This document shows, piece by piece, positions 1 through 7,074 of a stretch of DNA of 19,426 nt. The translations under genes and the position numbers were made by a program. The stretch is from JANYCO01 sp031416415 (GTDB lineage: Bacteria; Bacteroidota; Bacteroidia; Cytophagales; Cytophagaceae), in assembly GCA_031416415.1 (NCBI GenBank), contig JANOTP010000082.1:1-19426 (forward strand). The letters are read 5' to 3'. Below the pieces are notes generated by a model that was not told the DNA's origin, did no database searches, and saw only the letters and a list, made by a program, of their open reading frames with translations. The stretch's first letter is position 1; every line of letters starts with the position of its first letter.

Positions 1-1
1 T

Positions 2-226
2 GAAATAGGTAAAGAAGAAGAAAAAAAGGCTCCTGAAGACACCCCTGTGCCCTCTACTACTAAAAAGAAAAAGAAAAAAGAAAAAACGTATGATGAGTAC
101 AAGCTGCCTGATCAAAATAACGAACCTGCCCCAGAGTTAGAACCTGAGGATAAACCTAAGCCAACCATTGAGGATCAGCAGGAAAAACAGCAAGATCAGC
201 AAAAAATGAAGAACTTGTTTAAATAA
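2..226 (+). CDS. C-terminal tail of an unidentified Lys/Glu/Pro-rich protein (5' partial)
   Basis: An open frame runs from the window edge to a TAA stop and gives the last 74 residues of a protein whose body lies outside the window. The visible part is low-complexity and highly charged: a run of Lys/Glu, a block of eight charged residues dominated by Lys, then a Pro/Glu/Asp-rich stretch and a Gln/Lys/Asp-rich end finishing in Asn-Leu-Phe-Lys. It has no recognisable domain and looks like a disordered tail, such as is found at the end of several bacterial envelope or nucleic-acid-binding proteins. The reading is supported by the lack of stops, sensible codon use and the following gap before plsY. 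The function cannot be told from this tail. Confidence 0.7.
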   Translation, partial: EIGKEEEKKAPEDTPVPSTTKKKKKKEKTYDEYKLPDQNNEPAPELEPEDKPKPTIEDQQEKQQDQQKMKNLFK

Positions 227-245
227 AGATATTTCAGTACCTTTG
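215..245 (+). promoter_or_regulatory. Candidate Bacteroidota-type promoter for plsY
   Basis: Positions 238-245 read TACCTTTG, a full match to the TAnnTTTG -7 element described for Bacteroidota, and a TTG lies 20 bases upstream at 215-217 where the -33 element is expected. Transcription would start near 250 and leave a leader of about 85 bases before plsY. The -33 part sits inside the end of the upstream gene. This is pattern matching only; short AT-rich motifs of this kind also occur by chance. Confidence 0.35.
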
Positions 246-335
246 GAAACACGATTTACACTTTTCTATTACTGAAAAGGATAAATCGCAACTTTTGAAA
301 TTAAACAATCGTAAAGGCAGGTTAAGAGAATAACT

Positions 336-986
336 ATGAATTCGGCTTTTTACATAACATTGTCTGCTATTGCAGCCTATTTGATTGGTTCCTTACCCAC
401 AGCAGTTTGGTACGGAAAAGCTTATTTTGGTATCGATGTAAGAGAACATGGGAGCGGAAACGCTGGAGCGACTAATACTTTTCGCGTTCTTGGAAAACAA
501 GCTGGTATCATAGTAATGGCTGTAGACGTTTTCAAAGGGTGGACTGCCACACATGCTGCTAACCTTCTTGTTTTTGGAGACCTAATTTATCCTGAAGATC
601 TTGTTTTGTTTAAACTCATATTTGGTATAGCGGCTGTTATTGGTCACATCTTCCCCATTTATGTTCGTTTTAAAGGAGGCAAAGGAATAGCTACTTTATT
701 GGGTATGGTATTATCCGTACATATTGAAGCCGCACTACTTTGTTTACTTGTATTTGCAATTGTATTGTTACTTTCTAAATATGTATCATTGGGATCAATG
801 ATTGCAGCACTAGTTTTCCCAATACTTCTTATCTCCCCAAAATTCCGTCCTGATGAACACAGCCCAGTTGTTATTATATTTGGCTTTGTGATCTTTTTTA
901 TGGTTGTAATAACCCATCAAAAAAATATCATTCGACTTATAAATGGGGAAGAAAATAAAGCTAAAATTAGAATTCGAAAGCGATAG
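336..986 (+). CDS. plsY: Glycerol-3-phosphate acyltransferase PlsY
   Basis: This 216-residue inner-membrane enzyme transfers the acyl group of acyl-phosphate to glycerol-3-phosphate, making lysophosphatidic acid, the first committed step of phospholipid synthesis in most bacteria. The three conserved cytoplasm-facing motifs of the family are visible: GSLPTAVWYGK at residues 18-28, GSGNAGATN at 39-47, and HIFPIYVRFKGGKGIAT in the middle of the protein. Several hydrophobic helices separate them, and the C-terminus is basic. The length fits the family (about 190-220 residues). The ATG start lies shortly before the first helix and has no clear Shine-Dalgarno, as is usual in Bacteroidota. It stands alone, with 109 bases to the upstream gene and a convergent apt downstream. 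The stop codon falls inside a short AGCGAT tandem repeat. Confidence 0.96.
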   Translation: MNSAFYITLSAIAAYLIGSLPTAVWYGKAYFGIDVREHGSGNAGATNTFRVLGKQAGIIVMAVDVFKGWTATHAANLLVFGDLIYPEDLVLFKLIFGIAAVIGHIFPIYVRFKGGKGIATLLGMVLSVHIEAALLCLLVFAIVLLLSKYVSLGSMIAALVFPILLISPKFRPDEHSPVVIIFGFVIFFMVVITHQKNIIRLINGEENKAKIRIRKR

Positions 987-994
987 CGATAGCG
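979..994. repeat. Short AGCGAT tandem repeat over the plsY stop codon
   Basis: Two full copies of AGCGAT plus a partial third (AGCG) lie at 979-994. The TAG stop of plsY (984-986) is formed by the junction of the first two copies. A gain or loss of one six-base unit would keep the frame and the stop, so the repeat is probably neutral. Confidence 0.6.
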
Positions 995-1037
995 TACATA
1001 ATTAATTTTTTACGTCTTTTATTGCAGTATCCGTTTT

Positions 1038-1568
1038 TTAATAACCAATCAAATTTATAATACTTTTCGAAAACGGAAGTAATTTTTCTCTCCCTTTAAG
1101 CATTTCTAATTCTACAATAAAAGCATATCCACATACTGTTGCATTTTGTTCTACCACAAGTGTAGAAGCTGCCTCGGCAGTACCTCCTGTAGCCAAAAGA
1201 TCGTCGTGAATAAGTACTTTCCAACCTGGCTGAAGGGCATCTATATGCATCTCTACTTTTGCCATACCATACTCAAGCGCATACGCTTTTGCCGTAGTTT
1301 TATAAGGCAATTTCCCTTCCTTACGAATAGGAATCATAGGTATACCCAAACGAGTCGACAATAATAAACCAAACCAAAATCCACGGCTGTCCAATGCTAC
1401 AATTGCATCAGGCGCTAATGGTTCTATTTGTTTACAAAGTTCGTCCGTAATTTTTATACAAAGTTCAGGCTTTTTTAGTAATGTAGTCAAATCTTTAAAC
1501 TCAATACCAGGCTTAGGAAAATCAGGTATATTCCGTATTGTATGTCTAAGTTCTGTTATTATATCCAT
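1038..1568 (-). CDS. apt: Adenine phosphoribosyltransferase
   Basis: This cytoplasmic enzyme makes AMP from adenine and PRPP (purine salvage). The PRPP-binding signature VLIHDDLLATGGT is at residues 118-130, and the N-terminal part (IRNIPDFPKPGIEFKD) is typical of the family. The 176-residue length matches the usual 170-180. An upstream in-frame ATG at 1691 would add 41 hydrophobic residues with no place in the family and would overlap the divergent mtnN start, so I use the ATG at 1568, which gives the classic Met-Asp-Ile start. The gene is transcribed away from mtnN, whose product generates adenine, so the two are likely to work in one salvage route. It converges on plsY with 51 bases between the stops. 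Confidence 0.95.
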   Translation of the reverse strand: MDIITELRHTIRNIPDFPKPGIEFKDLTTLLKKPELCIKITDELCKQIEPLAPDAIVALDSRGFWFGLLLSTRLGIPMIPIRKEGKLPYKTTAKAYALEYGMAKVEMHIDALQPGWKVLIHDDLLATGGTAEAASTLVVEQNATVCGYAFIVELEMLKGREKLLPFSKSIINLIGY

Positions 1569-1665
1569 TTTTAGCAATTTATATTTATAAAGGTAATCTA
1601 AAATTAATGTTTTAAAGATGGAACTAGTAAATTCGTTGACAAAAAAATTTAACGATTTTATTATT

Positions 1666-2418
1666 ATGCTTATCGGAATACTTGCACCCATGCCCGAGGA
1701 AATAGAATTAATTATTCAGAACATGAAAGTAGAATCTGTTTACGAATCTGGCAGAAGAAAATATTATAAAGGAATGTTCTCTGGAAAAGAATGTGTAGTT
1801 GCTTTATCTAGAATTGGGAAAATAGCGTCCTCTGTTACTGCTGCAGTAATGATAGAAAAATTCGGGATCGACCAACTCATTGTTTGTGGAGTAGCAGGAG
1901 GAATAGCCCCTCATCTTAAAACAGGAGATGTAGTAGTAGCAGACCAATGCGTGCAACACGACCTCGACGCTCGACCTCTCTTTCCTCAGTTTGAAGCACC
2001 CTTATTAAATAAAGCTTTTTTTTCTTGTGACCCTCTGCTAGTCGAAACAGCAATGCAAAGCAGTAGTGATTTTTTACAAAACGATCTAAGAAAATATATT
2101 TCGCAAGAAGACATGGAATTTTTTTCTCTTCACTCAGCAACCCTCTATAAAGGGCAGCTTTGCTGTGGAGACCAATTCATAGGCTCAAAAGCTCAACTAA
2201 CAAAAATCAGAACCGATCTTCCAAATACACTTTGTGTAGAAATGGAAGGAGGTGCTGTAGGGCAAGTCTGTTACGAATATAATATTCCATACGTAGTTAT
2301 ACGTACTATTTCAGATGGCTCCGACGATAGCGCACATATAGACTTTGGCAAATACATTGAAAACGTAGCAAAATATTACACCCTAGGAGTAGTGAGTAAA
2401 ATAATCGAGCGGCTATAA
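1666..2418 (+). CDS. mtnN: 5'-methylthioadenosine/S-adenosylhomocysteine nucleosidase
   Basis: This enzyme hydrolyses methylthioadenosine and S-adenosylhomocysteine to adenine plus the thioribose or ribosyl-homocysteine. It recycles by-products of polyamine synthesis and methylation. The catalytic residues known from the E. coli enzyme are in place: Glu12 in APMPEEIELI, Glu194 in CVEMEGG (E. coli Glu174) and Asp217 in TISDGSDD (E. coli Asp197). The glycine-rich GVAGGIAPHLKTGD and the GDQFI segment also fit. At 250 residues it is slightly longer than the usual ~230, with extra residues in the middle (roughly 130-160). The ATG at 1666 gives the canonical start. A frame open from 1618 adds 16 residues absent from the family. 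Its adenine product is the substrate of the divergent apt. Confidence 0.93.
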   Translation: MLIGILAPMPEEIELIIQNMKVESVYESGRRKYYKGMFSGKECVVALSRIGKIASSVTAAVMIEKFGIDQLIVCGVAGGIAPHLKTGDVVVADQCVQHDLDARPLFPQFEAPLLNKAFFSCDPLLVETAMQSSSDFLQNDLRKYISQEDMEFFSLHSATLYKGQLCCGDQFIGSKAQLTKIRTDLPNTLCVEMEGGAVGQVCYEYNIPYVVIRTISDGSDDSAHIDFGKYIENVAKYYTLGVVSKIIERL

Positions 2419-2476
2419 TGAATTATTATAACTATTTTATTGTATATTGTACTGTAAGAATATTAAACAGGAAAAA

Positions 2477-3145
2477 ATGAAGATTATAAACCTTTTAGGG
2501 CTATTACTACTATTGAATTTTTTCAATGGAGTCGCTGAGATTCCTGAAATTAGTAAACCCACTTCCTGTTCTGATAATAAAATAACGCTCCTTCATAAGC
2601 TAATAAATCCCTCTGTACTTGAATTGGCTCTAAAGGGATATTCTAAAATACAAGATTCATCGTCTGAAAAAGGAAACTTTCTAGCCATTGTTGATTTTTC
2701 AATCTCTTCTACAGAAAAACGATTTTATCTTATTTCAATGAAAGATACCACTCTCGTGCACATAGATTATGTAAGCCACGGAAAACACTCTGGTGATGTA
2801 TTTGCCAATTCTTTTTCAAATCAAGAACGCTCTTTAAAAACTAGTCTGGGATTCTACAAAGTTTCTGAATCTTATTTTGGTTGTCATGGTTTATCTCTTC
2901 GACTTGATGGTTTGGACCAAGGATATAACGACAATGCAAGAACAAGAGCCATTGTGATGCATGCGGCAGCTTATGCTGAACCTCTTATGATTAAAGAGCT
3001 GGGTAGGCTAGGCAAAAGCTTTGGTTGCCCTGCACTGCCTCAAAATGGATTTTCATTTATTGCCAATCATATTGAAGCAAATGCAATTCTTTTTCATTAT
3101 TACCCCGATGAAATTTATTTGAAGAATTGCGTTTGGTTGCGTTAA
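2477..3145 (+). CDS. Exported murein L,D-transpeptidase-type protein (YkuD_2 family)
   Basis: A 222-residue exported protein. It has a short signal sequence (residues 1-20, Leu-rich) followed by a single catalytic domain of the family named 'murein L,D-transpeptidase catalytic domain family' (YkuD_2). Visible family features are HGKHSGD (101-107), FSNQERS, the YFGCHGLSLRL segment, IVMHAAAY with His162, and KSFGCPAL with the presumed catalytic Cys184. Family knowledge suggests a cysteine transpeptidase acting on peptidoglycan in the periplasm; its substrate cannot be read from sequence. The start is the ATG at 2477 because it begins the signal peptide; an upstream start at 2447 would add ten polar residues. 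It lies 58 bases after mtnN and 19 bases before a second, different L,D-transpeptidase, which suggests those two are co-transcribed. Confidence 0.85.
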   Translation: MKIINLLGLLLLLNFFNGVAEIPEISKPTSCSDNKITLLHKLINPSVLELALKGYSKIQDSSSEKGNFLAIVDFSISSTEKRFYLISMKDTTLVHIDYVSHGKHSGDVFANSFSNQERSLKTSLGFYKVSESYFGCHGLSLRLDGLDQGYNDNARTRAIVMHAAAYAEPLMIKELGRLGKSFGCPALPQNGFSFIANHIEANAILFHYYPDEIYLKNCVWLR

Positions 3146-3164
3146 TTGCCAAAAATTACGCCGC

Positions 3165-4892
3165 ATGAAATTTTTGTCTTTGTTAGTTTCATTATTATTG
3201 TGTCTACTGATTTCTTGTCAGAAAAAAAATATTCCTGTTAAAACCACTAATCCAACTCCTCAAGTTGACTCTGCTGTCTATAAAGCACTACTCGATACCC
3301 TAAAAGTTAGAAAAGAAAAACGAAAAAATTTTCCTGATGTTGCTAAATTTAAAGCTTTACTTGATAAAAATGTAAACGATTCATTAACTAAAAATCAGTT
3401 TGCAAAAATAACGATAGGCAATGATAACGTTCTTCTAGATAGTCTAACCTTTTATGTTTATAAGGCCAACAACAATAAAGGATTTTGGAGCGATAGTGCA
3501 AAATGTAATCAAATCATACGCATTTTAAAGGCCTCTCGCTTCGATGGGCTTATTGCTAAAGATTATGGAATACCGTCTCTCGACAGTATGTTTAACGCAT
3601 GTTTTTTAGCCAAGAAAAAAAGAAACGATACAATTTATTGGAAATTAGAACTGACTGTTACAAAAAATTATCTGCTCTATTTAAATCATCTTCGTTTTGG
3701 CAAAACAAATCCTGAATCTATTTTCAAGGACTGGGATTACAAAAGAGATATCCAACTTTTCCACACCGCTAAAGAGTTTTCGAAATTTTTTATTCAAAAT
3801 CCCAATAAACTCACAGAGCAATATAGACCTCAATATCCTATGTACAATGTACTTCGGACTGTCCTATATAGAATTGACACTATTAAACAAAATAACAATT
3901 TTGAATGGGACGCCATACCATATATTGGAAAAGACCTTCAGCTAGGAGATACTTCTACTATAATTATAAAAATAAAACACCGACTGTTATCTGTAGGAAT
4001 TGGACATCAAGATTCGGCTTCCGCTATTTTTGACGATGAACTACTTAACACTTTATCCTACTTTCAACAGCATGTAGGCCTAACCCCAAATAACAAAATT
4101 GATAAAGTTACAATTGGAAAGTTAAACTTTACGTTACAAGAAATCGAAGATGTAGTGAGAGTAAACATGGAAAGATGTAGATGGTTGTTAAAAGGCGAGC
4201 TTCCCAACCATTACATTATTGTTAATATAGCGGATTACAATCTTCGCATTTATAAAAACGAAAAACAACTTTACAAAACAAAAGTAGTAGTAGGAGCTAG
4301 TAATAAAGAAACTCCCTTGTTTCACTCCAAAATGACAACCATCGAATTTAACCCACATTGGAGAGTACCAATCTCAATCTCTGGAAATGAAATTTTACCC
4401 AAACTAAAAAATGACCCGCAATATCTTACAAGAAATAATATGGAATTACTTAAAGGCGATTCTGTAGTTCAAATAACTGATTTCTCTCCCTATTCAAAAA
4501 ATTATTTCCCATTTGTAATCCGTCAAAAACCTGGAGAAGACAATTCGCTTGGAAGAGTAAAGTTTTTATTTCCCAATTCTTATTCCGTTTATTTTCATGA
4601 CACCCCCTCAAAATCTTTGTTTGAAAAAGACATACGTGCTTTTAGCCACGGGTGTGTAAGAATATATAAACCACTTGACCTTGCCGCTTTTTTACTTTCC
4701 GAACAGGGCATTACACCTAAACATATCAATGAAATCATTGCAAGTGGCAAAAATACTGTCATAGGCCTAAAAACCAGAATTCCTGTTATTATCACGTATT
4801 GGACTTGTTTTACCGATGAAAAAAACCATGTGTTCTTTTTTAAAGATATTTATGGTCGGGATAAGCTTATTCTTAAAGAGCTAAATAATTAA
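3165..4892 (+). CDS. L,D-transpeptidase lipoprotein, YcbB/LdtD type, with peptidoglycan-binding domain
   Basis: A 575-residue protein that should form 3-3 cross-links in peptidoglycan or attach partners to it. The N-terminus is a lipoprotein signal (Leu-rich core ending LLISC, Cys18). Residues about 50-250 form the scaffold domain seen in YcbB-type enzymes. Residues about 258-325 are a peptidoglycan-binding-like repeat (LGDTSTIIIKIKHRL... FQQHVGL). The YkuD catalytic domain runs from about 348 to 530, with YIIVNIADYNLRIYK, the WRVP segment, His478 in YFHDTP and catalytic Cys497 in SHGCVRI. All key residues are present and the length is in the family range (550-620). The ATG at 3165 begins the signal peptide. 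It follows a YkuD_2 protein by 19 bases and is closed by a hairpin terminator at 4958-4980. Confidence 0.93.
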   Translation: MKFLSLLVSLLLCLLISCQKKNIPVKTTNPTPQVDSAVYKALLDTLKVRKEKRKNFPDVAKFKALLDKNVNDSLTKNQFAKITIGNDNVLLDSLTFYVYKANNNKGFWSDSAKCNQIIRILKASRFDGLIAKDYGIPSLDSMFNACFLAKKKRNDTIYWKLELTVTKNYLLYLNHLRFGKTNPESIFKDWDYKRDIQLFHTAKEFSKFFIQNPNKLTEQYRPQYPMYNVLRTVLYRIDTIKQNNNFEWDAIPYIGKDLQLGDTSTIIIKIKHRLLSVGIGHQDSASAIFDDELLNTLSYFQQHVGLTPNNKIDKVTIGKLNFTLQEIEDVVRVNMERCRWLLKGELPNHYIIVNIADYNLRIYKNEKQLYKTKVVVGASNKETPLFHSKMTTIEFNPHWRVPISISGNEILPKLKNDPQYLTRNNMELLKGDSVVQITDFSPYSKNYFPFVIRQKPGEDNSLGRVKFLFPNSYSVYFHDTPSKSLFEKDIRAFSHGCVRIYKPLDLAAFLLSEQGITPKHINEIIASGKNTVIGLKTRIPVIITYWTCFTDEKNHVFFFKDIYGRDKLILKELNN

Positions 4893-4957
4893 TTACAAGC
4901 ATCTTAAATTATTATAGTTAATTAGTTTGTAAAATATTATTAAAAAAAATTATTCTC

Positions 4958-4980
4958 AGGCAACCCTTTGCCTTTTTTTC
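4958..4980 (+). terminator. Rho-independent terminator after the L,D-transpeptidase pair
   Basis: A perfect six-base-pair stem (AGGCAA at 4958-4963, TTGCCT at 4968-4973) with a CCCT loop is followed directly by a run of Ts to 4979. It lies 65 bases after the stop at 4892 and 50 bases before the next gene, so it should end the transcript that carries the two transpeptidases. Confidence 0.75.
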
Positions 4981-5029
4981 TTGTCTTCTGTATAGAAAGT
5001 ATAAATTACACACTTTAACCCCTACTAAG

Positions 5030-5995
5030 ATGTATACAAGAACCTCATTTTTAAGTATTTTAATGGTTTTAGCACTTGTTTTTTCAAGTTGTAAAAAAGA
5101 CAAAAAAAACGATGTTATTCCAAATCCAACGTCAGCAGATCAAAAATATAGCTCCGTTGATAATTTTTACCAAAAAAACGGTGTAAAAATGCAAACCTAT
5201 CAAGTTGATGCCACAACTGGAGGAAGTTTTACCTCTCCAAAAGGTACCATGGTAACGATTCCTGCAAACTGTTTCGTTAACGCTGGCAATGCCACAGTTT
5301 CTGGTACTGTAACAATTCAATTTAAAGACATCTATTCTAAAAGCGATATGCTTTTATCGGATGTTGGAACCACTTTCTTTGACGGATCACCAATGGTTTC
5401 AGGTGGTGAATTTTTTATCAATGCATTACAAAATGATTCCGCGTTACAGATTGCAGCTGGATTAAAAATAGAAATCGAACAACCCTTTAATGGCTTACAA
5501 AGAGATACTGCTATGGAGGCAATGATCCTTGATCCTAATAAAGACTCTTTACAAGGTGGCGCCAATGGCGGAGGTTGGTCTATTAGCCCAGGCAATAATT
5601 TATTGTGGAATGCTACAGGTTATATTTTTAATCTTTACCAATTTGCGGGTACTAATGGAGCAGGTACATGGTGCAATAGCGACAACCCATATTATTTCCA
5701 AGCATTTGCAAACACAACCCTTACTGTAAATTCTATTGCGGGATATGATATGGATGTTTTTCTTGTATTTAAAAATGTAACTTCAATGGTACACGCTTAC
5801 TCAAACGGTTCAAACTTTCCCTACAATTATGCTCCCGTTGGACAAGAATGTACCGTTGTAGTATTGGGAGTAAAAGACGATAAACTTTATGCTTCATTCA
5901 CACCTGTTACCATTTCTAGTAACCAAACTATAACTCCTGTCTTTACAGAAACTACTACTGACAATTTCAAAACAACTTTAAATAGCTTAAATTAA
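5030..5995 (+). CDS. Unrecognised lipoprotein with a ZU5-like N-terminal region
   Basis: A 321-residue protein with a lipoprotein signal (hydrophobic core, then VFSSC, Cys21) followed by the Lys-Lys-Asp-Lys-Lys run common in Bacteroidota surface lipoproteins. Residues about 60-155 hold a pattern (GGSFTSPKGTMVTIPANCF ... GTVTIQF ... GGEFFINAL) that resembles the beta-rich ZU5-like modules seen in secreted Bacteroidota proteins; this is a resemblance by eye, not a verified domain hit. The rest is rich in Asn, Gly, Thr and aromatic residues and looks like further beta-sandwich structure, with no catalytic motif I can name. It is probably anchored in the outer membrane and facing the periplasm or the surface. 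It is flanked by terminators at 4958-4980 and 6019-6053, so it is a single-gene transcript. Confidence 0.85.
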   Translation: MYTRTSFLSILMVLALVFSSCKKDKKNDVIPNPTSADQKYSSVDNFYQKNGVKMQTYQVDATTGGSFTSPKGTMVTIPANCFVNAGNATVSGTVTIQFKDIYSKSDMLLSDVGTTFFDGSPMVSGGEFFINALQNDSALQIAAGLKIEIEQPFNGLQRDTAMEAMILDPNKDSLQGGANGGGWSISPGNNLLWNATGYIFNLYQFAGTNGAGTWCNSDNPYYFQAFANTTLTVNSIAGYDMDVFLVFKNVTSMVHAYSNGSNFPYNYAPVGQECTVVVLGVKDDKLYASFTPVTISSNQTITPVFTETTTDNFKTTLNSLN

Positions 5996-6018
5996 ATTTC
6001 AATTCTGTGTTCTATTCC

Positions 6019-6053
6019 AAACCCCTACTGAAAAGTGGGGGTTTTGTTTTTTT
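6019..6053 (+). terminator. Strong rho-independent terminator of the 5030 lipoprotein gene
   Basis: An 11-base-pair stem (AAACCCCTACT at 6019-6029 with AGTGGGGGTTT at 6034-6044, one T-G wobble) encloses a GAAA tetraloop and is followed by a T-rich tract to 6053. It lies 24 bases after the stop at 5995. The minus-strand gene that converges here ends at 6052, inside the T tract, but no T run follows the hairpin in the other direction, so it works clearly only for the plus strand. Confidence 0.88.
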
Positions 6054-6465
6054 AGAAATTAAAAAACAATTGAATACCAATAAATAATAGTAGTACTAAA
6101 AAAGCTATCCAAGAAAGACCTCTAAAAACTATGACCGTCTGATGGATCGAAAAGCAAAATCCAGCCCCTAAAATATAAAGTGGTTTTACAGCCGCAATAA
6201 AACAAAGTAAAGTCCATAGTATATACAATACTATTAAAATATAATTCCTTTTTATACCATATTTTTCCTCCATTCGAAAAAGATAGAATAGTTCAGAAAT
6301 AGGATACATGGAAAATGAAATACAAAGAACAAAAAATACGATATGAATATTAACGCTAATAAAATACAGAAAGGAGGTCAAAATCAAAAATAAAAAACCA
6401 ATAAATAATACCTTAAAATCTATAGTGCTATCTATTTCCTTTAGCAGCTTTTTATATTCGGTCAT
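6052..6465 (-). CDS. Unrecognised small four-helix membrane protein
   Basis: A 137-residue protein that I do not recognise. After a charged N-terminus (MTEYKKLLKEID) it shows about four hydrophobic helices: roughly residues 18-36, 40-63, 75-95 and 115-137, the last running to the C-terminus. A basic/acidic loop (RMEEKYGIKRN) lies between helices 2 and 3, so by the positive-inside rule this loop and the N-terminus would be cytoplasmic. There is no cleavable signal and no catalytic or metal-binding motif. It lies 13 bases after the stop of the 118-residue gene upstream and is almost certainly translated from the same mRNA. Its stop codon falls in the T tract of the convergent terminator. Confidence 0.75.
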   Translation of the reverse strand: MTEYKKLLKEIDSTIDFKVLFIGFLFLILTSFLYFISVNIHIVFFVLCISFSMYPISELFYLFRMEEKYGIKRNYILIVLYILWTLLCFIAAVKPLYILGAGFCFSIHQTVIVFRGLSWIAFLVLLLFIGIQLFFNF

Positions 6466-6478
6466 AATTCAAGATAAA

Positions 6479-6835
6479 CTACTTTTCTTTCGTTTCTTTC
6501 TCTTCAATAATCACTTCATAATTTCCTAACTTCGACAACCCAGAAGTATCTGATATTTTTAAAAAACCGTCTTTAGTAAATTCATAATCCTGACTGTTTG
6601 AAATAAAACGTACAAACAACCCTTTAAATGTGCCATTCTCATCAATCACCAATACTTTACCAGCATGATGACCCGTTAATAAATTTATTCGCACCGTATC
6701 CTCTTTTGAACTACTAGCACAATTAAAATTTACCCTGCCAAATAACTCAATATCTCCATTTGATTTTACCTTTTTATTTTTAAGTTGGTCTACAAACTTT
6801 TGTAATTCTAATTTGTTTTTTTCTGCTTTTTCCAT
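6479..6835 (-). CDS. Unrecognised small soluble protein, first gene of a two-gene operon
   Basis: A 118-residue protein with no signal peptide and no membrane segment. Residues 1-25 are strongly charged and helical (Lys/Glu-rich, possibly a short coiled coil). Residues 30-112 alternate hydrophobic and polar positions as in a small beta-rich domain (INLLTGHHAGKVLVIDENG, FVRFISNSQDYEF), and the end is Glu/Lys-rich. No known family comes to mind. A -7-like element lies 34-41 bases upstream, and the next gene (a membrane protein) starts 13 bases after its stop. This suggests the two products act together, for example a soluble partner of a membrane protein; that is inference only. Confidence 0.75.
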   Translation of the reverse strand: MEKAEKNKLELQKFVDQLKNKKVKSNGDIELFGRVNFNCASSSKEDTVRINLLTGHHAGKVLVIDENGTFKGLFVRFISNSQDYEFTKDGFLKISDTSGLSKLGNYEVIIEEKETKEK

Positions 6836-6868
6836 TATTTACTATTTATTCCCAAAGGAAAGACTAAG

Positions 6869-6876
6869 CAAAGTTA
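6869..6876 (-). promoter_or_regulatory. Candidate -7 promoter element for the 6479-6835 operon
   Basis: On the minus strand this reads TAACTTTG, a full match to the Bacteroidota TAnnTTTG -7 element, and would start transcription near 6862, about 27 bases before the ATG at 6835. No good -33 element is visible at the expected distance. The rest of 6836-7074 is AT-rich with no gene. Confidence 0.35.
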
Positions 6877-7062
6877 CACAATAATATTTAATTTATAATT
6901 TTTCTGAAAAGCTCATTATTAAAGGCTTTACAAACAAACTACTTTATTTCATTCTTTCTATCCCGACGTTTTAATCCCATTCTATAATTTATCTGAAATT
7001 AAAAACTTAAACATTTTTATCATAAATTAAATCATACTAGTTGAGACCTAACTCTTTTATCC

Positions 7063-7070
7063 TATCTTTA
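7063..7070 (+). promoter_or_regulatory. Possible -7 element directly before the 7075 gene
   Basis: TATCTTTA (one mismatch to TAnnTTTG) lies at 7063-7070, with a TTG at 7041-7043, about 19 bases upstream. A start set by this element would fall at or next to the ATG at 7075, which would give a leaderless or nearly leaderless mRNA. The match is weak. Confidence 0.2.
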
Positions 7071-7074
7071 AGGT

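Noticed and set aside
1165..1210. The HDD instead of VDD in the Apt PRPP-binding motif as an active-site change
   Set aside because: The two acidic residues and the LATGGT part are intact, and His at this position is a normal variant in bacterial family members.
1569..1691. N-terminal extension of apt to an upstream start at 1691
   Set aside because: The extra 41 residues are unlike any adenine phosphoribosyltransferase and would overlap the divergent mtnN region. The ATG at 1568 gives the family's usual start and length.
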